NCBI GenBank assembly: GCA_947631395.1
Contig: CANRLF010000004.1
Span: forward strand, 62,001-126,000
Reading direction: 5' to 3'
From: an uncultured Oscillospiraceae bacterium
GTDB lineage: Bacteria > Bacillota > Clostridia > Oscillospirales > Oscillospiraceae
DNA: 64,000 nucleotides
Shown here: piece by piece, positions 1 to 6,355 of the stretch
How positions within the stretch are numbered: position 1 is the first letter of the stretch
Layout of the letters: the number at the start of each line of letters is the position of its first letter
The notes under the pieces: generated by a model
What the model was told of the DNA's origin: nothing
Seen by the model: the letters and a program-made list of their open reading frames with translations, nothing else
The model's database searches: none
Position numbers and translations under genes: made by a program

Positions 1-783
1 AAGGGCAGACCCTTGAAAATAGGACATGACCATGAGTATGCCGAGTTTTTAGACAAGAAGATGAAGCTTGAGAGATATTCACCAGCGGCGGCGCTGGAGG
101 AGGCGAGGAAGGCGGGATATACGACTAAGCTGTCAGTACAGACTATCTACAACTACATAGATAATGGCTTTTTCCTTCGGATGAATAATGATGACCTTTG
201 GGAAAAATGCAAGAGATCTCCGCGCCGGTCGACGCCGGAGCCGAAGGTGGCGCATAAAGACCTTCCGAGCATAGAGGAGCGGCCGGTGTGGATAGACGAT
301 CGCTCCGTGCTGGGACACTGGGAGGGAGATTTAATAGTCGGGTGTAGAGGATCCTCGCCGGTACTGCTCACCTTGACCGAAAGAGTGATGCGGGAGGAGA
401 TGATCATTAAATTACCGGACAGGAAGGCGGCGACGGTGCGCGGTGCTTTTGACCGGCTGGAGAGGCAGATGGGAAAAAGGGCGTTCCGTGAGAAGTTCCA
501 AAGCGTAACTCTGGATAACGGGTCAGAGTTCATGGAGTATGAGGAGCTTGTAAGGTCCATATACGGCGGCAGGCGCTTTGACGTCTGGTATACTCACGCC
601 GGAGCGCCGTATGAGAAAGGAGCCAATGAGAACCACAACAGGATGATCAGAAGGTTCCTACCGAAAGGCACGGACTTCACAAAGGTCAGCAAAAAGCGGA
701 TAGCCGAGATCCAAAACTGGATGAACGACTATCCGCGAAAGTCTTTAGGCTGGCTTACGCCGAGGGAAGTGGGGAGGATGTAA
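1..783 (+). CDS. IS30-family DDE transposase, N-terminus cut by the window edge
   Basis: The reading frame is open at base 1 (K-G-R-P-L-K-I-G, a run typical of IS30 transposases just after the N-terminal HTH), so the DNA-binding domain lies outside the window. Counting from the TTG at 13, the catalytic DDE residues appear as D106 in GHWEGDLIVG, D168 in TLDNGSEF and E206 in GANENHN. This is a complete IS30-type catalytic core of about 256 visible residues ending at a TAA. Nothing in the visible part is broken. It converges on the Zot gene with only 43 bp between. Some inoviruses, including Spiroplasma phages, carry IS30-like transposases for integration, so it may belong to the prophage rather than being a chance insertion. 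Confidence 0.9.
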   Translation, partial: KGRPLKIGHDHEYAEFLDKKMKLERYSPAAALEEARKAGYTTKLSVQTIYNYIDNGFFLRMNNDDLWEKCKRSPRRSTPEPKVAHKDLPSIEERPVWIDDRSVLGHWEGDLIVGCRGSSPVLLTLTERVMREEMIIKLPDRKAATVRGAFDRLERQMGKRAFREKFQSVTLDNGSEFMEYEELVRSIYGGRRFDVWYTHAGAPYEKGANENHNRMIRRFLPKGTDFTKVSKKRIAEIQNWMNDYPRKSLGWLTPREVGRM

Positions 784-829
784 CACAAGCGGATTTCAGC
801 TGGATCCGGATCCGCGGGAAGTTGTGTTA
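781..829. terminator. Hairpin between convergent transposase and Zot genes
   Basis: An outer stem TAACACAA (781-788) pairs with TTGTGTTA (822-829), and an inner stem GCGGAT (789-794) pairs with ATCCGC (809-814). The hairpin holds the stop codons of both convergent genes. No clear U-run follows on either strand. It could end transcription from both sides, or be part of the transposase-side terminal sequence. The function is inferred. Confidence 0.5.
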
Positions 830-1726
830 CACCTTACGTTTCTGCCTCCGGAGCCAACGCTTGGAGGGCTTAGAAACAGCGTCCATATTGGCCTGAGCGG
901 TGTTCTGCTGGAGCTTCAATATTTCCTCCTCAGTCATCATGTCGCCTTCCTTCATGGACTTTTTGAGATTACCAACGCAAGCAAGAGTATCGTAGGCGTC
1001 ATAATCGGCGTTAGTCACAAACCAACAGGAAGAAGCGAGGGGCCTGACCATCTGCGTGCTGGTCGCGTTCTCGAGATCCCAGGCGTCATATTTCTTCATC
1101 CGCTGGAACCGCCAGAGCTTGTCACACTCTATAACATAACTCGTAACCTGACGAAGGAGCGCGTCGACGTGGCCGAAACGCTGGGCGGTATAGTAGAGGC
1201 TTATGTAGTAATGGCGACAGGTGAGGATGGTGTTGAGGAACAGCGGGTCAATATTGGTCTTAAAATTCCTGCTGTTCATCTGCACGCTGAACTCGTCGCC
1301 CAGAACGAGGGTGACGGTGAGGGTGTCATTCTCATCGTCATATTCCCGGTTATGCTCTGCGGCAAGAACGATCTGCTCAAGACTAACAAGCTCCTCATAA
1401 GGAATGGCGAGAGCCACGTTGGAGATCACCTTCACGCGCTGGGTAACGAGCTTGCGGCGCCGGGGACACCAGACTTTTTTATCGTTATATTGCTTATACG
1501 CAGTAACTACACGGTGGACGGCACTCAGGGTCTTGCCTTTGCCAAACAGGCCGGTATACGCCACAAGCTCACCAGTGCCGTATAAGTTGCCTTCACGGTG
1601 CCGGTAATAGTGCCATAGATCTACAACGCCATTTTTTATGACCTTAAAGGGATGAAACAAAGCGCACCGGAGAGTAGGAAAGGAGAAAACGACGATCGCC
1701 ACAAGGATCAGTAAGATAAGCGTCAC
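827..1726 (-). CDS. Zot/pI-like inovirus assembly ATPase
   Basis: 299 aa. An N-terminal membrane helix (about residues 3-17) is followed by a P-loop ATPase domain with Walker A GLFGKGKT (about residues 59-66) and a Walker B-like hydrophobic strand ending in LVLGDEFS (about 142-149). The C-terminus is strongly basic. In filamentous phages the pI/Zot protein is an inner-membrane ATPase that drives virion assembly and export. Here it is the last gene of the structural/assembly block, as expected. The start is GTG and overlaps the stop of the upstream 41-codon ORF in a GTGA arrangement, which suggests translational coupling. This is the strongest single marker of the prophage. Confidence 0.88.
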   Translation of the reverse strand: MTLILLILVAIVVFSFPTLRCALFHPFKVIKNGVVDLWHYYRHREGNLYGTGELVAYTGLFGKGKTLSAVHRVVTAYKQYNDKKVWCPRRRKLVTQRVKVISNVALAIPYEELVSLEQIVLAAEHNREYDDENDTLTVTLVLGDEFSVQMNSRNFKTNIDPLFLNTILTCRHYYISLYYTAQRFGHVDALLRQVTSYVIECDKLWRFQRMKKYDAWDLENATSTQMVRPLASSCWFVTNADYDAYDTLACVGNLKKSMKEGDMMTEEEILKLQQNTAQANMDAVSKPSKRWLRRQKRKV

Positions 1727-1848
1727 TTCTTATCCCCCCTGAGCTCGCGGACACGCCGGACGGTATCCTTAACGATGAATACAAAGCCGATCGACCAGGG
1801 GACGGCGAAGGCGACGCATAACATGACGATAAAAAGAAGCTCAGCCAT
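1723..1848 (-). CDS. Small phage membrane protein, 41 aa
   Basis: Starts ATG at 1848 and ends TGA at 1723-1725, overlapping the GTG start of the Zot gene. The product begins MAELLFIVMLCVAFAV, has one hydrophobic helix of about 22 residues and a short basic/charged tail (RRVRELRGDKK). The upstream gene ends five bases before the start, so the reading is continuous across the cluster. The family is not recognised. By position and size it could be a minor virion or assembly protein. Single-pass topology is inferred from hydrophobicity. Confidence 0.62.
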   Translation of the reverse strand: MAELLFIVMLCVAFAVPWSIGFVFIVKDTVRRVRELRGDKK

Positions 1849-1852
1849 CAGC

Positions 1853-2035
1853 TCACCACCTCCTCACGCTGTTTATGAACGCCTCGGCGATCTTGCCGAT
1901 GACACGAAAGACGCCAGAGACAAGGACGACACCAATCAGAAGCTCCAAAAGATACGGGATGAGCTCCACCATAGTCGTTGGCGGATAAATATCCAGGCCA
2001 ATAAGGCCCAAAAACTGACCAATCACAGAAGCCAA
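1853..2035 (-). CDS. Small phage membrane protein, 60 aa (minor coat-like)
   Basis: Begins with TTG at 2035, chosen because an excellent AAGGAGG site lies about 7 bases upstream. The product has a hydrophobic N-terminal segment (IGQFLGLIGLDI) and a longer central helix (LLELLIGVVLVSGVFRVI), followed by a short basic end (NSVRRW). Its first 13 bases overlap the end of the 75-aa upstream gene. The family is not recognised. Two small hydrophobic segments in this position fit a minor coat (pVI/pVII/pIX-type) protein, but this is inference from context only. Confidence 0.62.
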   Translation of the reverse strand: MASVIGQFLGLIGLDIYPPTTMVELIPYLLELLIGVVLVSGVFRVIGKIAEAFINSVRRW

Positions 2036-2250
2036 TAAAATCCCTCCTTCAGGATCTTAATAATGGTTTTCGCGAATACACAGAGAAACAGCGCCAGAAG
2101 AAATCCCTCCGTAACACTGTACTCCTCAAATGGAGTTGTAAGAAAGGGCCGAGGATCATCCTGGATCTGAAGCTGCTCCTGCACGTCGTCCACGTCACCC
2201 AGCAGAGTCTCAAGAGCGGTAACAATAAAATCTATCGTTTCAGTCTCCAC
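2023..2250 (-). CDS. Small phage membrane protein, 75 aa
   Basis: Starts with GTG at 2250, with GGAGG eight bases upstream. The N-terminal 45 residues are acidic and polar (ETLLGDVDDVQEQLQIQ). A single hydrophobic helix follows (about residues 48-63) and a short end with basic residues. It overlaps the neighbours on both sides: its start lies inside the end of the 52-aa ORF, and its end overlaps the 60-aa ORF. An acidic head, membrane helix and basic tail is a coat-like layout, but no family could be named. Confidence 0.62.
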   Translation of the reverse strand: METETIDFIVTALETLLGDVDDVQEQLQIQDDPRPFLTTPFEEYSVTEGFLLALFLCVFAKTIIKILKEGFYWLL

Positions 2251-2398
2251 CTAAAAAACCTCCAATTATGTACGTCAACAACCCAACGACAAAGCAGAAA
2301 ACAAAGACCTCCCAGAAGGAGAAAGTAAAACCAAATATGGTAAAATCCATACGGAAAAGGGAAAACGCTGACGAAAGGATATTACCGAATATCTCCAT
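2240..2398 (-). CDS. Small phage membrane protein, 52 aa
   Basis: ATG at 2398 overlaps the TAA of the pIII-like gene (TAATG), and the TGA at 2240-2242 lies inside the start of the next gene. The product is rich in Phe and strongly hydrophobic from about residue 20 on (FWEVFVFCFVVGLLTYIIGG). Its placement in an unbroken chain of overlapping starts and stops makes it credible despite its size. No family recognised; it is probably a minor virion or assembly component. Confidence 0.6.
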   Translation of the reverse strand: MEIFGNILSSAFSLFRMDFTIFGFTFSFWEVFVFCFVVGLLTYIIGGFLGGD

Positions 2399-4125
2399 TA
2401 CCGCCTCACCGCCTTCCAGATGCCGATAGCCACAACGGAGAAAACGCCGAAGGTCAACAATAGAACGATCTCCTCTGGAAGATAGGAGAAGGCCGAGGAG
2501 AGAAATTCAGAAAATCGACTGAACCAATCAGGGAGAGAAGCAAAAGATGAGGCGATATTTTTGAAGAAATCCGCGATAGAATCCCAGATGGAATCTCCAT
2601 CATCCCCACCTGAATCGGTACCTCCTCCGGATCCGGTGCCGGGATTCATCCCTCCGGGCGGGCCGGAGCTGTCGGTAGATTTGTATTGCTCACCGCAACG
2701 CTCGCACTCATAGATGGTATAGCCCTGCTGGAGGAGCTCGCCATTTTCGTCATACTTGGTTTGAATGGACTGCTTGACCTTCCACTTATGACCGAGGGCG
2801 GGAAGCTCAGTAGTGCGCTCCTCGCCGCACTTGGAACAGGTCTCAGTCTTAAAGCCGGCGACGGTGCAGGTGGCGTCGACCGTCTCGCCGGCCTGCCAGT
2901 CATGCGCTCCGCCTTCAGGGCAGGAATCAGTAGAAGCGGAGCCTTCTATGATGTAATAGACGTTATATGTAGTGTCACCCTCTTGAATGGTTATGTTCTC
3001 GTCGCCGTAGGTGACGGTGACCGTATCGCCGCTCTCAAGAGTCAAATGATAGGAGCGATCGGAATAGTCATAGAACCAATCGGTGACGGTACTGGTGGTG
3101 CCGGTGGAGGGGTTATAGTAGTTGTTAGTGGTCTCATTGAATATCTGATTGCCCTCGACCTTGGTCAGCTGACCGTTGTCGCCAATGATACCGATGTCGC
3201 CGGTGAAGGAGGTGGGACGGGAGGACATGCCGCCGATCGGAGAAGTAAAATTTTCTACATGATAATCATGGGGAACCACTTTGAAGAAAAAATAGCCACG
3301 AACAGAGGAATTGCGATCAGAATCAACAGCATCAAAGTAAAGCAAACAAGAGATATAATTGTCCCCTCCACGTTTAAGCCCTGTTACCGAAAAAATATTT
3401 TGACCTTTAACGACAGAATAAGATTTAGAAATATCAATCGACTTATAATCATACAAAATACAATTAACTAAAGAAAAATCATAAACAAGTGTATATTCAC
3501 CAGAAACCGGAGCCAAAAAATTAGGACTATAGGACCCAAAGCCCATAGCACCACGTTTCCATAAAAAAGAGGCATAAGGTGGGTTAAGAACTGAATCGGG
3601 GTCAAGATTGTCAGTATCACCCCAAGGATCACATATTTTAAAACCAGGTATAGGCAAATAGAAGCCATCTTTACCTACAACCGTTGTGCCGAGCTCGCTC
3701 TGTACGTGATTAACGAATCCAGTAGCCTCGGAATCATTTGTAGAAGGGGTGCCGTAGACTTCATTAAGAACCTCGTCACCATATTTCCCGCAATACTGAC
3801 ATACAAAAACCATACGAGAACTATTTCCATCTACATTTTGAGGCTTGAAGTCATGTCGATGACTATCGGTATTATAGGGACAAATATCATCAAAAATAAG
3901 CCCACCAAGAAAACCGGCAACATCCATAGATTGATCAAGCATCCAGTCAAAGCCTTGACTAATAATCCAATCACCTAAAGTAGAAGTTATATAGGGAACA
4001 AAGCCGGGATAAGAACCGCCGCTTCCAGGTAAAAATAACGCTTGAGCGGAAGGAGCAACAAAAGAGCCTAAACAGACCATCACAAGGGCCAAAGAAATTA
4101 TGATAGAAAACTTTTTGAAACGCAT
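2398..4125 (-). CDS. pIII-like adsorption/attachment protein with signal peptide and C-terminal anchor
   Basis: 575 aa from the ATG at 4125, which has GGGAGG seven bases upstream (an ATG 15 bases earlier lies before that site). Layout: a signal peptide (MRFKKFSIIISLAL to about A30 in PSAQA), a long extracellular region, a part with paired Cys motifs (CSKCGEE, CERCGEQ, and an earlier CQYCGKYG) resembling zinc-ribbon or disulfide knuckles of Gram-positive surface proteins, a Gly/Ser/Asp linker (PGTGSGGGTDSGG), and a C-terminal membrane helix with a basic end (IGIWKAVRR). Signal peptide, glycine linker and C-terminal anchor match the layout of pIII, the host-recognition tip protein of filamentous phages. 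The sequence itself is not recognised; the role comes from layout and position before the Zot block. Confidence 0.72.
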   Translation of the reverse strand: MRFKKFSIIISLALVMVCLGSFVAPSAQALFLPGSGGSYPGFVPYITSTLGDWIISQGFDWMLDQSMDVAGFLGGLIFDDICPYNTDSHRHDFKPQNVDGNSSRMVFVCQYCGKYGDEVLNEVYGTPSTNDSEATGFVNHVQSELGTTVVGKDGFYLPIPGFKICDPWGDTDNLDPDSVLNPPYASFLWKRGAMGFGSYSPNFLAPVSGEYTLVYDFSLVNCILYDYKSIDISKSYSVVKGQNIFSVTGLKRGGDNYISCLLYFDAVDSDRNSSVRGYFFFKVVPHDYHVENFTSPIGGMSSRPTSFTGDIGIIGDNGQLTKVEGNQIFNETTNNYYNPSTGTTSTVTDWFYDYSDRSYHLTLESGDTVTVTYGDENITIQEGDTTYNVYYIIEGSASTDSCPEGGAHDWQAGETVDATCTVAGFKTETCSKCGEERTTELPALGHKWKVKQSIQTKYDENGELLQQGYTIYECERCGEQYKSTDSSGPPGGMNPGTGSGGGTDSGGDDGDSIWDSIADFFKNIASSFASLPDWFSRFSEFLSSAFSYLPEEIVLLLTFGVFSVVAIGIWKAVRR

Positions 4126-4153
4126 TGAAAAGCCTCCCATGATGGTGTAAAAT
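4125..4153 (+). promoter_or_regulatory. Sigma-A-type promoter for the plus-strand phage ORF
   Basis: TTGAAA (4125-4130), a 17-bp spacer and TAAAAT (4148-4153). It points to the right and would start transcription about 12 bases before the ATG at 4172, leaving just enough leader for the GAGGTG ribosome site. It overlaps the start of the pIII-like gene on the other strand. Functional status is inferred from the match and spacing. Confidence 0.55.
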
Positions 4154-4171
4154 ATTTACGAGGTGATAAAA

Positions 4172-4363
4172 ATGGACCCATTGTATGTAATGTCAGTTAT
4201 AGTACTTATTTTGGAAATAGTTTTAGTCGTATGGCTCGTTAAGAAATTAACTCGCTGGATACGGAGAGTAGTAGACAAACAGCAGGAAATATCAATGATC
4301 AAAGCCCAGGCAATGAAAACAGCCGCAGAGAACGCGCAGAAGAAGGATGATACATCGACGTAA
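4172..4363 (+). CDS. Small membrane protein transcribed against the phage operon, 63 aa
   Basis: ATG at 4172 preceded by ACGAGGTG about 8 bases away; a GTG at 4163 is possible but would sit inside that ribosome site. The product has one N-terminal helix (YVMSVIVLILEIVLVVWLV), a basic stretch (KKLTRWIRRVV) and a hydrophilic, probably helical tail rich in Ala, Lys and Glu. It is the only phage-region gene on the plus strand apart from the transposase, with its own promoter. It ends exactly where the opposing 46-aa ORF ends. A counter-transcribed accessory such as a holin, superinfection-exclusion or regulatory peptide is possible, but nothing proves it. Confidence 0.58.
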   Translation: MDPLYVMSVIVLILEIVLVVWLVKKLTRWIRRVVDKQQEISMIKAQAMKTAAENAQKKDDTST

Positions 4364-4504
4364 TCACTCGTCATCATCAAGCTCAGAATGCTCATCATAT
4401 TCAAAATAATCAAAGTATCGAGGACGGCATATTATCGCAAGTGCAATAACAAATAAAATTAAGCAAGAGTAAAACCAAATAAAAATTTCAATAAGAGTAT
4501 ACAT
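4364..4504 (-). CDS. Small phage membrane protein with acidic tail, 46 aa
   Basis: ATG at 4504, TGA at 4364-4366, eight bases after the preceding coat-like gene. One hydrophobic helix (about residues 5-26, rich in Ile, Leu and Phe) is followed by an aromatic/acidic tail (YFDYFEYDEHSELDDDE). The ribosome site is weak (AAGGA about 12 bases upstream), so it may depend on coupling to the gene before it. It abuts the opposing ORF with no gap. Not recognised. Confidence 0.5.
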   Translation of the reverse strand: MYTLIEIFIWFYSCLILFVIALAIICRPRYFDYFEYDEHSELDDDE

Positions 4505-4511
4505 AAAATAA

Positions 4512-4673
4512 TCACATCCTTTTCACACTACGAACCACGAAACCAGTCATGGTCACCAGAACGATAGCTAAAGCAGATCCGGCGAAGAAAACCATCACCG
4601 GCTGACCGAGAACAGCGGATAAGGAGCCGGAAAAGAGCTCTATACAGTCATTCAAAAATCCAATAGCGGACAT
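4512..4673 (-). CDS. Second coat-like small protein, 53 aa
   Basis: ATG at 4673 with an AAGGAGG site five bases upstream, TGA at 4512-4514. The product has a polar, weakly acidic N-terminus (FLNDCIELF), a central hydrophobic helix (about residues 26-48) and a basic C-terminus (RSVKRM). This is the charge pattern of filamentous-phage coat proteins. It follows the pVIII-like gene, after a strong hairpin, and could be a minor coat protein. The exact virion role is inference. Confidence 0.62.
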   Translation of the reverse strand: MSAIGFLNDCIELFSGSLSAVLGQPVMVFFAGSALAIVLVTMTGFVVRSVKRM

Positions 4674-4692
4674 AATACCTCCTTCGGGGATC

Positions 4693-4715
4693 GGGGCGCG
4701 GTGACACCGCGCCCC
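4693..4715 (-). terminator. Strong GC hairpin after the coat gene
   Basis: GGGGCGCGG (4693-4701) pairs with CCGCGCCCC (4707-4715) around a 5-base loop, seven bases past the coat gene stop. No U-run follows on the minus strand, so read-through is likely. M13-type phages place a partial terminator after gene VIII to raise coat expression over pIII; the position here is the same. Confidence 0.6.
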
Positions 4716-4721
4716 TTACTC

Positions 4722-4883
4722 TTACTTGGTCGCCGCGTGCTTCAACCATCTAAAGACGCGAACACCCAGATAGATGAACCCTGCCGCCATGAAGGTGGCA
4801 AGGTAGGCATTGGACGTCATAAGCGTGAAAATGTCGTCCATGAAGCCCGTAACCGTGGTCATGCCAGTCTGAATTGCTTCCAT
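4722..4883 (-). CDS. Major coat protein (pVIII-like), 53 aa
   Basis: Start ATG at 4883, with GGAGG nine bases upstream; an earlier in-frame start at 4919 lies before that site. The product begins MEAIQTGMTTVTGFMDDIF, then has a hydrophobic helix (about residues 25-41) and a basic C-terminal segment (RVFRWLKHAATK). Acidic N-terminal half, membrane-spanning middle and basic DNA-contacting tail are the hallmarks of pVIII, and the tail resembles the M13 type. No signal peptide is visible. It lies between the tRNA and a strong hairpin, the expected place for a highly expressed coat gene. Confidence 0.72.
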   Translation of the reverse strand: MEAIQTGMTTVTGFMDDIFTLMTSNAYLATFMAAGFIYLGVRVFRWLKHAATK

Positions 4884-4940
4884 GCTAACTACCTCCTGTA
4901 ACTGAGGAATCACCCCCATTATTTATTTGGGCAATGCCCA

Positions 4941-5014
4941 TGGTTGCGGGAGCCCGAATCGAACAGGCATCGCAGGAGTCAGAGTCCTGTATGCTACCGT
5001 TACACCATCCCGCA
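4941..5014 (-). tRNA. tRNA-Gln (anticodon CUG) with encoded CCA
   Basis: A complete 74-base cloverleaf: acceptor TGCGGGA (5008-5014) with TCCCGCA (4945-4951), anticodon stem CAGGA/TCCTG around CTCTGAC (anticodon CTG, U33 present), T arm GCCTG TTCGATT CGGGC, discriminator A and an encoded CCA (4941-4943). U1-A72 is normal for bacterial tRNA-Gln. It lies in the same direction as the phage genes, 24 bases after rep and about 57 bases before the coat ATG. No separate promoter or terminator is obvious, so it is probably cut out of the phage transcript. It is not a suppressor. Confidence 0.93.
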
Positions 5015-5038
5015 ATATATATAAAACAACAATGACCG

Positions 5039-6103
5039 TCAAAGCTCCGGATCCGGAGAGCCTGGATCATCATCGTGCGTTACAAACTCAATCAGACCGG
5101 GGAATTTAGCGGCGAGATCCGTGATCTTGCGCATACACTTCTCCGCCTTGTGCTCCTCTACTATCCGAAGGTACTTCGGGTTTGGCGCGCATGGACGGTC
5201 ACGGAGCATACGCATGAACTCAACAGGTCCGTACATCTGGATACAGGCGTCAACAGCATTACCGGCCATTTCAAAAACATAGCGAGCACATGCCTGCTCG
5301 TTGTACTCCATGCCGGGAGAGGTAAATAAGCGTATCCTGCTCACATCTCCGAGGAAGTTATACCAATAGTCCGCAGTCGTCCAGCGGCTGCGATTGCTGT
5401 CCGTCTCGTCAGGGACCACATAGCGGAGATAATTGAGCAGGACGCCTGCGTAGACTTCACCGATGGGCAGTCCGCTCTTGAAAATGGCCTCGGCAAATGC
5501 GGCGGCGCGATCATCACGGGCTTGCGTCTCTACGCGCACCCAATGACGGCCATCGGTATATCCGCGCTCAGCGGCCTTGTCGTAGATCCTGACAAGGATC
5601 TTGCCCTTCATAGAGCCGACAGTGGCAGAAAGGGCCTCGATGCCGTACTTGTTGTGAGTAGCCGTCACGGAATCGGTACGGAAGGGGCTTATGTAGAGAT
5701 GATTGAATGTGTCGGCGCATACGCGCTTTATATCTAAAAGGCCGGTGTGGTCGTCATAGGCCACGTCCAGGCGGCAAATATTCAAATTGTTAGCAAAAAT
5801 GAAGTGAAAGAGATCCATCCACTTATTTTTGAGGGTAGTATTGCTCTCAAATACACGGCAACCTTGACCGGACATAAAGACGTTAACGCCCATTCCGCCG
5901 TGGTCCTCGTTGCCGCCATTGTAGCAGACATGGATATGATCAAAGTAGAGGCGGCAATTATACCCGTTTACGCCAGTGTCAAGCTCAGTGAAGGGGAGAT
6001 GCGAAAGGCCAAGAGCGGATATAAGCTCCTGGGGTGTGTGCTGTTTGCTGGTGAACGATAGCCAGTCAAAAAGAATGACATTTTCATCAATATTACTTTT
6101 CAT
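5039..6103 (-). CDS. Rep_trans-family replication initiator (RstA/Rep-like)
   Basis: 354 aa with the features of the Rep_trans (replication initiation factor) family used by filamentous phages and rolling-circle plasmids: an N-terminal FDWLSFT strand, the ICRLDVAYDDH motif about residues 109-119, and RIYDKAAERGY further on. ATG at 6103 has an AGGGGG site upstream. These proteins nick one strand to start rolling-circle replication of the phage genome. It is downstream of the ssDNA-binding-like gene, with the hairpin region just before it as a candidate target, and is directly followed by the tRNA-Gln. It appears intact. Confidence 0.85.
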   Translation of the reverse strand: MKSNIDENVILFDWLSFTSKQHTPQELISALGLSHLPFTELDTGVNGYNCRLYFDHIHVCYNGGNEDHGGMGVNVFMSGQGCRVFESNTTLKNKWMDLFHFIFANNLNICRLDVAYDDHTGLLDIKRVCADTFNHLYISPFRTDSVTATHNKYGIEALSATVGSMKGKILVRIYDKAAERGYTDGRHWVRVETQARDDRAAAFAEAIFKSGLPIGEVYAGVLLNYLRYVVPDETDSNRSRWTTADYWYNFLGDVSRIRLFTSPGMEYNEQACARYVFEMAGNAVDACIQMYGPVEFMRMLRDRPCAPNPKYLRIVEEHKAEKCMRKITDLAAKFPGLIEFVTHDDDPGSPDPEL

Positions 6104-6135
6104 TTTCGCGACCCCCTGCGTGTATTGTAGATAGA

Positions 6136-6184
6136 GCCCCCTTGCTAATGGGAGGGGGCCTCCCCCGGGGAGCGACCCCGGGGG
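6136..6184. other. Tandem GC hairpins; candidate phage origin or packaging signal
   Basis: GCCCCCT (6136-6142) pairs with AGGGGGC (6153-6159), followed by CCCCCGGGG (6162-6170) pairing with CCCCGGGGG (6176-6184) around AGCGA. They fill the largest untranslated gap in the replication side of the prophage, between the Cys-rich ORF and rep. In ssDNA phages, origins and packaging signals are paired hairpins in such gaps. A transcription attenuator before rep is the alternative. Confidence 0.5.
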
Positions 6185-6208
6185 TTGAAAAGGAGAATAA
6201 AAAATGAC

Positions 6209-6355
6209 TCAGGATCTGTCTGGATTGCTTTTGGCCCTGTTCTCATTGTTATACTTCCAGCACCAGGGCCGATGCTGGCACTTCCCGCACTTGGCGGGAT
6301 AGTGAGGACATAACTTAGTTATATCGTTGTAAGTCGGCTGTTTAGTCAACGACAC
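6209..6355 (-). CDS. Cys-rich small phage protein, 48 aa
   Basis: Best start is GTG at 6355, with GAGG six bases upstream and overlapping the last codons of the ssDNA-binding-like gene; a TTG at 6349 is the alternative. The product has four cysteines in the pattern C-x6-C-x2-C-x5-C within LCPHYPAKCGKCQHRPWCW, which looks like a small zinc knuckle or ribbon, then a polar tail. The tight overlap with its neighbour and the ordered Cys pattern support a real gene. It could bind DNA or regulate phage replication; no family is recognised. Confidence 0.58.
   Translation of the reverse strand: MSLTKQPTYNDITKLCPHYPAKCGKCQHRPWCWKYNNENRAKSNPDRS

Noticed and set aside
824-1585. Plus-strand frame opposite the Zot gene
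   Set aside because: No ribosome site, and it is antisense to a clear ATPase.
4941-5014. tRNA-Gln as a phage attachment site or amber suppressor
   Set aside because: Phage genes continue on both sides, so it is internal; the anticodon is CUG, which reads CAG and not UAG.
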